Positions 35,677 to 43,373 of a DNA stretch of 64,000 bases are shown here, in pieces. The stretch covers positions 1,264,001-1,328,000 of the forward strand of contig NZ_CP022190.1 in assembly GCF_003111685.1 (NCBI RefSeq), written 5' to 3'. Every line of letters starts with the position of its first letter. The stretch's first letter is position 1. The position numbers and the translations under genes are program-made. The notes under the pieces were generated by a model that saw nothing but the letters and a program-made list of their open reading frames with translations, searched no databases and was not told where the DNA came from. The stretch is from Alloyangia pacifica (GTDB lineage Bacteria > Pseudomonadota > Alphaproteobacteria > Rhodobacterales > Rhodobacteraceae).

Positions 35677-36510
35677 ATGACTGCACGCACCATTCTTTCG
35701 TCTCCGCTCCTGCATTTCTTCGTTTTGGGTGGCCTCGTGTTTGCGATCTACGGGCTCGTGAACGACAGCCCGACAGTCGCTGATCCTGAAGCCATCACCT
35801 TGCAGCCTGCCGAGGCGGGCCAACTGGTCGCCCGGTTCACAGCGACCTGGGACCGTCCGCCCACGGAGGTTGAACTCGAGGGGCTGATGCGGGCCTGGGC
35901 CTTGGAAGAAGCGCAGTATCGCGAGGCCGTCGCGCTCGGCCTCGATCAGGATGACTCGGTGATCCGAATGCGCCTCAGCCAGAAGATGGAATTCATATCA
36001 GAGGCCGGGGCGGCGACACTGGAGGCCGATGACGCGGTGCTGCAGGCCCACCTTGAAGCCCATGCCGAACGGTTCGCCGAGCCCACGAAGCTGGCATTCG
36101 AGCAGGTTCTCCTTCCGGCAGATGCCGGCGATGCCGATGCTATGCGACGTGCCCTCGAACAGGGCGCTGATCCGGCAACACTCAGCCGCGGCAGCCTGCT
36201 GCCTACCCGTCTGCCTCTGAGTGCCGAAACCGCGATCGACAGGCTGTTTGGCGGCGGCTTCGCCAGGACCATCTCTGAACTCGCCGGTTCCGGCTGGTCC
36301 GGTCCGGTCCAGAGCACTTACGGTCATCATCTTGTCCGCGTCATCGAACTCCGCCCTGCGGTCTTGCCCCCTCTTGAAGCAATCCGACCGAAGGTCGAGC
36401 AGGACTGGCGCAGCACCCGCGCGAGGGAGATGCGCGAGGAATTCGGCAAGGCGCTCCTTGAGCGCTACGACGTCACGCTTCCGTCCGCGGGTGAAATCCT
36501 GGCCAAATAG
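35677..36510 (+). CDS. PpiC-type peptidyl-prolyl isomerase, membrane-anchored
   Basis: 277 residues from the ATG at 35677. An N-terminal anchor (LLHFFVLGGLVFAIYGLV) is followed by a SurA/PpiC-like helical region and a parvulin-type C-terminal domain (SGWSGPVQSTYGHHLVRVIEL). Such proteins help fold secreted proteins and commonly follow DUF3604 genes, probably assisting that neighbour. The Shine-Dalgarno signal is weak, and the intergenic gap is 131 bases with a hairpin. Confidence 0.88.
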   Translation: MTARTILSSPLLHFFVLGGLVFAIYGLVNDSPTVADPEAITLQPAEAGQLVARFTATWDRPPTEVELEGLMRAWALEEAQYREAVALGLDQDDSVIRMRLSQKMEFISEAGAATLEADDAVLQAHLEAHAERFAEPTKLAFEQVLLPADAGDADAMRRALEQGADPATLSRGSLLPTRLPLSAETAIDRLFGGGFARTISELAGSGWSGPVQSTYGHHLVRVIELRPAVLPPLEAIRPKVEQDWRSTRAREMREEFGKALLERYDVTLPSAGEILAK

Positions 36511-36702
36511 TGCTGCGACTTTCGATCGTGGCGCGCTGATGCTCTCGGTGAAGGCTCGGGCGAGGTGAACCGCTATCCCCGCTGCATCGCAGAATGATGG
36601 ACACAACAAGTCATGATACCTACGGCTGGTTTGGGCTCGAAGCGGACTTCGGCCGCGCAGCGGGTCGTGCGCCTCGCAGGCAGCGGCGGCCGTCGCTCCC
36701 GG

Positions 36703-36813
36703 CCCAGACCTGCCGTTCAGCCCCTGGCCGATCGCCGCGGTGCAGCTTCAGCAGAACGGTCATTCGTCCATCGCGCAGCATTTTCGGAGGATGAAGGTCG
36801 GCAGGGCGGACTA
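36703..36813 (+). repeat. Dispersed intergenic repeat, copy C
   Basis: Same strand and content as copy B. It closes the DUF3604-PpiC pair on the right. The interval 36511-36823 holds nothing else recognisable. Confidence 0.8.
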
Positions 36814-36823
36814 AAGCGACCAG

Positions 36824-37249
36824 TCACTTCTGGGTTTTGCGTCCGGCTGCCGACGGCGCACACGTTCCTGCAGGGCCCTGGAAAACTGCCTCAACGTTGT
36901 TTCCGGCGGGGTCGATGACGAAAGCGGCATAGTAGGCTTTATGATATTTCGGCCGTATGCCCGGGGCGCCGTTTTCCGCTCCACCAGCGGCTAGGGCGGC
37001 GGCGTGAAAGGCATCCACCTCTTCGCGGGTCCTGGCGCAAAAGGCCATGTGAACCGGAGTGGGCTCTGGTCCCCGCATTGCGCCAATGAAGAGATCGACT
37101 CCGTGGCGCCCGAAGCCCGCAACACCACCCTCGGCGCGCTCGACATAGAACTTCTTGTCTATTCCCAAGGGCGCGAGGGCGGCTTCGTAGAACCGCTGTG
37201 TCTCTTCCAGACGGGTCGTTTTGAGGCTGACATGATCGAAGATGCTCAT
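36824..37249 (-). CDS. VOC (glyoxalase/dioxygenase) family protein
   Basis: 141 residues with the VOC pattern: FDHVSLKTTRLEETQRFYEAAL at the start, a central VHMAFCARTREEVDAFHAAAL block and FVIDPAGNNVEAVF with the metal-binding Glu near the end. Metal-dependent lyase, isomerase or dioxygenase activity on a small molecule is expected; substrate unknown. It runs in the same direction as the SDR gene upstream, 44 bases away, likely in one operon. Confidence 0.88.
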   Translation of the reverse strand: MSIFDHVSLKTTRLEETQRFYEAALAPLGIDKKFYVERAEGGVAGFGRHGVDLFIGAMRGPEPTPVHMAFCARTREEVDAFHAAALAAGGAENGAPGIRPKYHKAYYAAFVIDPAGNNVEAVFQGPAGTCAPSAAGRKTQK

Positions 37250-37293
37250 TCGCGTGACCTTTCATTAATGTCTTGGTTGCCTGTGGGCGTGTG

Positions 37294-38100
37294 TCAGATG
37301 GTTGGAAGCATCCCCCCATCAAGGCGAAGGTTCGAGCCGGTGATATAAGAGGCCCGCGGACTGGCAAGGAAGGCAACGGCATCCGCGATCTCCTCCAACG
37401 TGCCAACCCGCCCGATCGGGACGCTCGCGAAGAGAGGAAGGACTTCTGCTTCCACTTCCTCCCACGGCGCATCCGGCGCGAGAGCCTTTTGCTTCGCGAC
37501 CTCACGGAACTTGCGTTCGAGCTTCTCGCTGCGGATCGTCCCGGGAGATACCGTGTTCACTGTCACCCCCTCGGCCGCAACAGCCTTGGCCATGGATGCG
37601 GACATCGCCAGCATCGCGGCCTTGGCGGCCGAATAGTCGGGGTTGCCTGCGGGGGGCATCAGAGCGGCGAGGCTGGAGATGTTGATAATCCGTCCCCACC
37701 CGGCATGGCGCATCTGCGGCAGGACTGCCTTCGACATACGCATGGCCGCCAGCACGTTGGCATCATAGGTCGATGCCCATACGCCAGCTTCTGTCGTGCT
37801 CCAGTCCGAGCCGACACCTGAGCCGCCCGCGTTGTTGACGAGGATATCGACATCTCCGACGGTGCGTACGTCGTTCAACAGCGCATCGACCTCTGTTTCG
37901 TCTGTCAGATCCCCAGTCACGACATGGGCCGTCCCGCCGTCGAGCTGGATTTGCCGCACCACGGCAGTGGCCTGATCCCGGTTGCGCCCGTGGACCATCA
38001 CCACCGCGCCTTCGCGTGCCAGCCCGCGTGCGATACCGGCGCCGATGCCCTTGCTGCTTCCGGTCACAAGGGCAATCTTGCCGTGAAGATGTAGATTCAT
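37294..38100 (-). CDS. SDR family oxidoreductase
   Basis: 268 residues from the ATG at 38100. NAD(P)-binding TGSSKGIGAGIA, the NNAG motif, the catalytic Ser (INISS) and YSAAKAA Tyr-Lys pair, and the C-terminal GSNLRLDGGM are all present. A longer upstream frame overlaps the divergent HxlR gene and is not used. HxlR proteins often control an adjacent reductase gene of this kind. Substrate unknown. Confidence 0.92.
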   Translation of the reverse strand: MNLHLHGKIALVTGSSKGIGAGIARGLAREGAVVMVHGRNRDQATAVVRQIQLDGGTAHVVTGDLTDETEVDALLNDVRTVGDVDILVNNAGGSGVGSDWSTTEAGVWASTYDANVLAAMRMSKAVLPQMRHAGWGRIINISSLAALMPPAGNPDYSAAKAAMLAMSASMAKAVAAEGVTVNTVSPGTIRSEKLERKFREVAKQKALAPDAPWEEVEAEVLPLFASVPIGRVGTLEEIADAVAFLASPRASYITGSNLRLDGGMLPTI

Positions 38101-38142
38101 GGTCGGGCTCCTTTTATGGTGAAGCCGTGATGTAGGAGCGAC

Positions 38143-38526
38143 ATGATGGACCCCGCAAGAACGCACAAAAAGGTGCCTGTAGCCGAGCTCGACCGGAGTG
38201 TCTGCCTCGGACCGGACGGCGCGGTGGCTCAGGTCACCCGGTGCCTGAAGATGATCAGCGGGCGATGGAAACTGCCTATCCTGTTCCGACTTTATGCAGA
38301 CGGGATGCAGCGCAGCTCCCTGCTCCTGCGCGACATCCCCGATGTTTCGCAGAAGATGCTGACCCAACATCTGCGCGAGCTTGAGGCCGACAGGCTGATC
38401 CGGAGGACGGATTTCGGTGAAAAGCCACCTCGGGTGGAGTATCGCCTGACTGACCGCGGCGAAGCACTGATGCCGGTGCTGCTTGCTGCACGCCAGTTTT
38501 CGGAGGATCATGATCGAGTTGCCTGA
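38143..38526 (+). CDS. HxlR family transcriptional regulator
   Basis: 127 residues. The winged-helix HxlR fold is clear: CLKMISGRWKLPILFRL, LRDIPDVSQKMLTQHLRELEADRLIRR and EYRLTDRGEALMPVL. A Cys at residue 21 (RSVCLGPDG), as in redox/aldehyde-sensing members, may be the sensor. It is divergent from the SDR gene with 42 bases between starts, so it probably represses SDR-VOC and itself. ATGs at 38143 and 38146 are both possible, with AGGAG upstream. Confidence 0.9.
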   Translation: MMDPARTHKKVPVAELDRSVCLGPDGAVAQVTRCLKMISGRWKLPILFRLYADGMQRSSLLLRDIPDVSQKMLTQHLRELEADRLIRRTDFGEKPPRVEYRLTDRGEALMPVLLAARQFSEDHDRVA

Positions 38527-38875
38527 TAGCGTGGCGTGATCTCTCGCGCGGATCAAAAGTCGTCTGGGCTCCCATGGATCAACGCTGCGCTGCGAGGGGG
38601 CACCTGACAATGTCAGCATCGGGCTCGAAGTAGCCATGCGGCGGTGCGGCAGTCTGGGCAAGCCTCCAGGACGGGACATATGGCGCTCGCGGCCCTCTCC
38701 GGACATTCGTGGCAGGTGCCGCGGATGACTGGTCACACGGGCTAACACGATGTGGGCTCAAGCATCGCCACAGCCTCCGGCGCTCTAGAATACCCTTACA
38801 AGTCATCTAGCCATGGCTACCTGTCCTCTAGAAATGCGTTAGGCTGCTGGGAAACGCAGCAAACTTGAGGTGCAT
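38527..38875. other. Intergenic stretch without recognised gene
   Basis: 349 bases between the HxlR and KTSC genes. I see only a repeated ctctagaa motif (near 38780 and 38824); no convincing frame, repeat family member or terminator. Confidence 0.5.
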
Positions 38876-39058
38876 ATGCCATACGTAAGATCTTCCGCCA
38901 TTTCTCGCATCGAGTGGACTAGCGGAACCCTTTCGATCTGGTTTCATGAAACCGGAAGATACGACTATTACGGCGTCCCCGAGAGTGTTTTTCACGAATT
39001 CTTAGCTGCCAGGTCAAAGGGGTCATTTTACAATATGTACATCAAGGATCGTTATTAG
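38876..39058 (+). CDS. KTSC domain protein, 60 aa
   Basis: A complete single KTSC domain: SSAISRIEWTSGTLSIWFHETGRYDYYGVPESVFHEFLAA followed by a SKGSFYNMYIKDRY-type end. In larger proteins KTSC sits at the C-terminus of lysyl-tRNA-synthetase-like proteins; alone its role is unknown. The ATG at 38876 follows TTGAGG closely; a GTG 6 bases earlier is the alternative. Confidence 0.75.
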   Translation: MPYVRSSAISRIEWTSGTLSIWFHETGRYDYYGVPESVFHEFLAARSKGSFYNMYIKDRY

Positions 39059-39134
39059 CGACCTGGCTAGATCACCTCGGTCGATCCAAGAAACCATGCT
39101 TCTGGCGCCTGGCAGCCCAATCCTGCCGCTCATG

Positions 39135-39155
39135 CCAGGCGCTGCTAGCGCCTGG
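39135..39155. repeat. Perfect 9-bp hairpin next to the IS110 copy 2 end
   Basis: ccaggcgct and agcgcctgg with a 3-base loop, 2 bases from the shared IS sequence. IS1111-type elements are known to choose hairpin (REP- or attC-like) targets, so this may be part of the target site. Confidence 0.6.
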
Positions 39156-39157
39156 TG

Positions 39158-40551
39158 TCGGCCCAAATGTATGTGCCGGCTGCTGTTCGCAATCAAGAAT
39201 TTGGCACGACTTCGGAAATCGCTCATATGTATCCGGCCTGTTGATCGGCTCGCGGGCCGTGGCCTTGATGGGGTTACGCACGCGCCGTGGTCTCATTACC
39301 GGCAAGGTCCAAAATGACCATTTGGGCCGTCAGACTCTGGGGGCGTATCTTCTCCGTTCCATGCTGTCGTCTCTATCGCGAACTCCTTGGTGGCTGTGGA
39401 AGGCGTCAAATCGCTTCCATCGCCGCGTCTTGTGAGGCGTCGAACCGGGTGCCGTGCCGCAGAAGGCTCCAGGCGGTCCGAGCCAGCTTGTTGGCAAGCG
39501 CGATGGCCGCCTTGTTTCGCGGCATACGGGCGACTGCCTCGGTCAGCCACGGGCCGAAACTGAAGTCGGACCATCGGTGAGGGCGCATCATGATCACTTT
39601 CGCAGCTTGCACGAACAGCATCCTCAGATAGCGGCTGCCGCGTTTGGTGATCCGGCCGAGGATCGTTCGCCCGCCGGTGCTGAACTGTCGGGGCACCAAG
39701 CCAACCCAGGCGGCGAAATCGCGCCCCCGGTCGAATGCCTCGCCTTTGCCGACGGCCGCAACCATCGCCGTCGAGATCATTGGCCCGATGCCGGGTATTG
39801 TCATGATGTTGGCGCAGTTCTCTTCGGTTCGGCTGATCCCTTCGATCTCGTCGGAGACATCCTCGATCCGTTTGTCCAGCCAGAGCCAGTCGCCGTAAAG
39901 CCCGATCAGGATACCTCGCATCCGGGGCGAGATCTCGTCCCGCCGCTGTTCGAGGATCGTCTCAAAGGAATTCTTCAGCGCCCGCAGCCCCGACCTGACG
40001 GTGATGCCCCGCTCGATCAGGAAGGCCCGGATCTGGTTGATGGTCGCCGTGCGCCGCGACACCAGCCGCGCGCGCACCCGGTGCAGGGCCTGAAGGTCGA
40101 GCTGGTCCTGGCTCTTCTCCGTCACCGTCCGCAGGTTCGGCCGCAGAGCGGCTTCGGCGATCGCCTCGGCGTCGTTGTAATCGTTCTTCTGACCCTTGTT
40201 GAACGGCTTCACGTAAATCGCCGGGATGATCCGTGGCTCGAACCCCATCCGCCGCAGCGTTCGGCTGACAAAATGGGCGCTGAGGCAAGCCTCCATCCCG
40301 ACCACACATTGCGGCAACTTCTCGAACGTTGCCTCCAGCGCAAGCCGCTTGATCTGCTTGCGCAAAACCAGCTGACCCGAGCAGTCGAAACCGACCAGAT
40401 GGAATGTATCCTTGCCGATGTCGATGCCGACAACCGCCAAGTCTTCAATGCTTCCTGTCTTCTTCGCACACATGGCTGCTTCTCCTTTGGCGCGGATGAT
40501 CCCAATGCAGGATAACCCAACGGTGGGGGAAGCAGCCGGCACATCCCATTA
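39158..40551 (-). mobile_element. IS110-family element (IS1111 type), copy 2
   Basis: Inverted copy of 905-2298, same 1394-base length, with the 13-bp subterminal repeats at 39172-39184 and 40531-40543. The two copies enclose about 37 kb in inverted orientation. The 198 bases to the right of it (40552-40749) hold no gene. Confidence 0.9.
39406..40473 (-). CDS. IS110/IS1111-family transposase, copy 2
   Basis: 355 residues from the ATG at 40473, identical to the copy 1 protein except for Ala instead of Gly after DYNDAE and Ile instead of Phe in RRDEISPRM. The catalytic region is intact. Confidence 0.93.
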   Translation of the reverse strand: MCAKKTGSIEDLAVVGIDIGKDTFHLVGFDCSGQLVLRKQIKRLALEATFEKLPQCVVGMEACLSAHFVSRTLRRMGFEPRIIPAIYVKPFNKGQKNDYNDAEAIAEAALRPNLRTVTEKSQDQLDLQALHRVRARLVSRRTATINQIRAFLIERGITVRSGLRALKNSFETILEQRRDEISPRMRGILIGLYGDWLWLDKRIEDVSDEIEGISRTEENCANIMTIPGIGPMISTAMVAAVGKGEAFDRGRDFAAWVGLVPRQFSTGGRTILGRITKRGSRYLRMLFVQAAKVIMMRPHRWSDFSFGPWLTEAVARMPRNKAAIALANKLARTAWSLLRHGTRFDASQDAAMEAI

Positions 40552-40749
40552 GCAGCCATCCATCAATCCTTTTATGCTGCGGCGCGGAACCAAGGTTTTG
40601 AATATCAACTTCACCTCATCCGATATCTGACACCCCGCCATGCACGGCGCCTTTGCACCGTTACCCGCCTCTACAGCGCTTCTGGGGCCTTGCAGCGGAT
40701 TTCGTGGTGTGCCAGTCTAATCTGTGCAAAACGAAGAAGGTATTCTACT

Positions 40750-42444
40750 TTGAAAGTGACGAAGATCAATATTTCTAACTTCAAAAGGATTTCTGAGGTT
40801 GAGATCTCCCTATCGAAGGTGAATTACCTTGTTGGTGGGAATAACTCCGGAAAAAGCAGCGTACTCCAGGCAATTCATATGGCGGCATCATGTGCGAAGC
40901 TTTCTTTGGAAAGAAAAGAGCAGGTCCTTCCTGAGTCTGAGCTAAGATACTCCCCTACTTCCGAATTCACTTTGCTTGGACATCATGCACCATATGAAAA
41001 TAAGGCTACTGGTTCACGAGGGCGCATAGAATTTACGGGGGAGGCAAATGATGATACAGTAGCAAGTTATCGGGTTGAGATATATAAAGGTCGAAACTAT
41101 GGAAGCGTAGGGGTGGACAGGAGCGGAACGTATCCTGGGTTTGGGGCGGAAATTTGCGACCCAAAAAGTATGTTTTCTGTATTCGTTCCCGGAATATCTG
41201 GAATTCCCCACAGGGAAGAGCACAAGAATTACGCATCAGTCTTTCTGAAGGCCGCCGGAGGAGAGGCAAACCTGGTATTTCGAAATATCATTCGAATACT
41301 CAAAGAGTCAGATAAAATACCGGAAGTCGAGAACATCCTTGAGGATATCATAGGTCCTTGCGAAATCGGAATTAAGCATGACGCGGAAAGGGACCTCTTC
41401 GTTGATGTGGAGTTTTCCCAAGCAGGAGGTAAAAGCGTCCCAATTGATCTGACTGGCACTGGTATCCTCCAGCTCGTTCAGATTGTTGCCTATGTATGCC
41501 TCTTCGAACCTAAGTTTCTGTTGGTCGACGAGCCAGACAATCACCTTCACCCATCTCGCCAAGCCTTACTAGCTAAGACCTTCGACAAGCTTTCGGAATT
41601 GTATGGCTCGACAATTGTCGTCACCACTCACAGTCGACACTTGGTCGCTGCCGCATCAGCTACCGCTAAAATAGTATGGATGAAGGATGGTAAGATTGAG
41701 TCTGATGAGTGCAAAGATTTGGCCAGCGTTCTTATGGATATTGGCGCCTTGGATCAACTTGATTCCCAAGGTGCAGACTGCATTATTTGCACCGAGGACA
41801 AGGGCAAAAAAGCACTCGAGAAGTGCGTTGATGGCCTGGGCCTGTCGGAGCGTGTTAAAGTGATTTCGTACAACGGAATCAACAATGCAGCTTCTTCCAT
41901 AGCAATCAAGGCGATGGTCGAACTTTATAACAACAATCCGATCATCATTATCCATCGAGACCGCGATTTCATGACAGACGGCGAAGTGTCTGTATGGGGT
42001 TCGGAGTATATTAATCGAGATATGGTGGTTTTCTCGCCCCCACTTTGCGATATCGAATCATATCACTGCACGCCAAATCACGTTTCTGCAGTATATGAGA
42101 TGGACGCTGCAGAAGGTGAACAGCTTGTGCAGGCTGAAATTGATCGCAGCGCAGAAGAGTTTCGAAACAAGTTCCGGAAAAAGCGCCAAGAGGCAAACCA
42201 AAAATTCTGGAAGGACGGCGGCAGCCCTAATACAAATGATCTTTGGCCAGAAAACGAGGGGGCGAATATAGAGAGAGCATATGGTAAAAAGTTGTTATCG
42301 AATTTGAACGATCGCCTTTCTAATCAGCCAGGCGGCAGGAGAAATCTCGAAGCGCACGTAAGTCAGGATCTTATGTCTCTCCTTAAGGACTGTTTGCATG
42401 ATGCCGGATTCTTCAATGTGGAACACGACGAGCATGCCAGGTAA
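40750..42444 (+). CDS. OLD-family ATPase with TOPRIM nuclease domain
   Basis: 564 residues from a TTG at 40750, which follows GAAGAAGG by 9 bases. The ABC-type ATPase half has Walker A GGNNSGKSS (29-37), LTGTGILQLVQIV as signature-like block, Walker B FLLVDEPDNHLHP and a VVTTHSRHLVAA switch. The C-terminal TOPRIM half shows IICTEDKGKKALEKC and the DxD-type IIIHRDRDFM. OLD nucleases (for example the Gabija GajA type) act in anti-phage defence; no GajB-like helicase is adjacent, so it may work alone. The gene is much more A/T-rich than its surroundings, a strong sign of transfer. It is the last cargo gene before the right-type end at 43120. Confidence 0.88.
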   Translation: MKVTKINISNFKRISEVEISLSKVNYLVGGNNSGKSSVLQAIHMAASCAKLSLERKEQVLPESELRYSPTSEFTLLGHHAPYENKATGSRGRIEFTGEANDDTVASYRVEIYKGRNYGSVGVDRSGTYPGFGAEICDPKSMFSVFVPGISGIPHREEHKNYASVFLKAAGGEANLVFRNIIRILKESDKIPEVENILEDIIGPCEIGIKHDAERDLFVDVEFSQAGGKSVPIDLTGTGILQLVQIVAYVCLFEPKFLLVDEPDNHLHPSRQALLAKTFDKLSELYGSTIVVTTHSRHLVAAASATAKIVWMKDGKIESDECKDLASVLMDIGALDQLDSQGADCIICTEDKGKKALEKCVDGLGLSERVKVISYNGINNAASSIAIKAMVELYNNNPIIIIHRDRDFMTDGEVSVWGSEYINRDMVVFSPPLCDIESYHCTPNHVSAVYEMDAAEGEQLVQAEIDRSAEEFRNKFRKKRQEANQKFWKDGGSPNTNDLWPENEGANIERAYGKKLLSNLNDRLSNQPGGRRNLEAHVSQDLMSLLKDCLHDAGFFNVEHDEHAR

Positions 42445-42642
42445 CGCTTAGCTGCGCTGCTAGCTGCGCTGCGGCTAAAGACCGCTTCCCGCCCTTCGAG
42501 CCAGGTCAGTTCGCCTTCCTGCGCCGGACGTGAGCGGTGTCTACGGGCCGGTTGAAGCCATCACTTTGTTCCCAGAGCCGCGACGCTCAGTGTCTTCCTG
42601 GGTAGCGTTGTGTCAACTGGCCCAGGAAGCCCTCGCGAGGCG

Positions 42643-42903
42643 TCACTCAGGTCTAATCTCGCGCTGGTGGCGGCCAAGGAGGGCGACCAGTCTTCGGCCA
42701 GAAATTACCTTCTGACGCTTGAGGTGGATAAGGCCTCGTTCGACCGGGTCAAGGTCAACTTCTTCTCCACAGACGCGCGCAATGCCGTCGGCATAGACAT
42801 CGGTTGCCGTGATGGGCACCTGACAATTTCTCCGACGCTGATATCGGTTCAGGATCGTAGCGACAGTTTGCGTCTGCATCATAGTCTTCGTCAGAGCTTC
42901 CAC
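42643..42903 (-). CDS. Possible small protein, 86 aa
   Basis: Not recognised with certainty. The sequence QTQTVATILNRYQRRRN, DVYADGIARV, EEVDLDPVERGLIHLK and VISGRRLVALLGRHQREI looks like a real compact helical protein rather than a shadow, and no better frame competes. A GTG at 42903 or an ATG at 42879 could be the start. The rest of 42445-43119 holds no gene I can support. Confidence 0.4.
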   Translation of the reverse strand: MEALTKTMMQTQTVATILNRYQRRRNCQVPITATDVYADGIARVCGEEVDLDPVERGLIHLKRQKVISGRRLVALLGRHQREIRPE

Positions 42904-43119
42904 CGTTTCAAAGCAACCTTGTGTTCAGGGTCTCACCATCGCGAGCGCCGCTGCGCCGTGCTCAGGAGCGCATAGCGACGGCACGACGGCCCTCCGCGAC
43001 TTCATATCACGAACCGCACATCCCCTTCATACGCGAAAGGCGCCGGAGCGTCTGCTCCAGCGCCTCTATCACCGTCCGTCAGAGAGCAGCCGAAGGGCAC
43101 GAGGCGGTACGTTTCGCCC

Positions 43120-43182
43120 TTGACACCCCTTGCGCAGACTTATGCTTCCGTTTGCGCATTCGTCTGCTTTCTCTGACTTGTA
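43120..43182 (-). repeat. Right-type end of the module 1 element
   Basis: A ttgacacccc block leads two tandem sites, cttgcgcagacttatgctt (43129-43147) and tttgcgcattcgtctgctt (43151-43169), period 22, as at 3476-3516. The outer edge ctctgact (43171-43178) is the complement of the first bases of the left-type end at 3532, and the match continues through the first site. The next five bases (tgtag) do not equal the ctgac left of 3532, so a simple target duplication is not visible. A TGT at 43179 may start the module 2 element. Confidence 0.6.
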
Positions 43183-43327
43183 GGACCCACCTAAAAAACG
43201 CCATTGGGGTCACTCGACATACCCGTAACTCATTGAAATAAATCACTGCAAGAAATCCCCTTCGCACCGGCGGCGGCCAGTTTGTCCTTTTGGCACAGGA
43301 TTAATGTCCATCGATTTTCCAAGAAAA

Positions 43328-43353
43328 ATGCCGCCTTTCGGCGGCATCCAATT
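43328..43353 (-). terminator. Terminator of the module 2 tns operon
   Basis: Stem atgccgcc / ggcggcat (43328-43347) followed on the minus strand by ttttttc-like sequence, just after the tniQ stop. The interval 43183-43327 should hold the left end of the module 2 element, but I could not pick out its transposase sites. Confidence 0.8.
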
Positions 43354-43373
43354 CAAAGTCGTCGGCGTCCGGA

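Noticed and set aside
43120..43147. ttgaca followed by tatgct read as a sigma-70 promoter
   Set aside because: The spacer is only 15 bases, and the same block with its tandem 22-bp repeats occurs at 3467, which fits a transposon end better.
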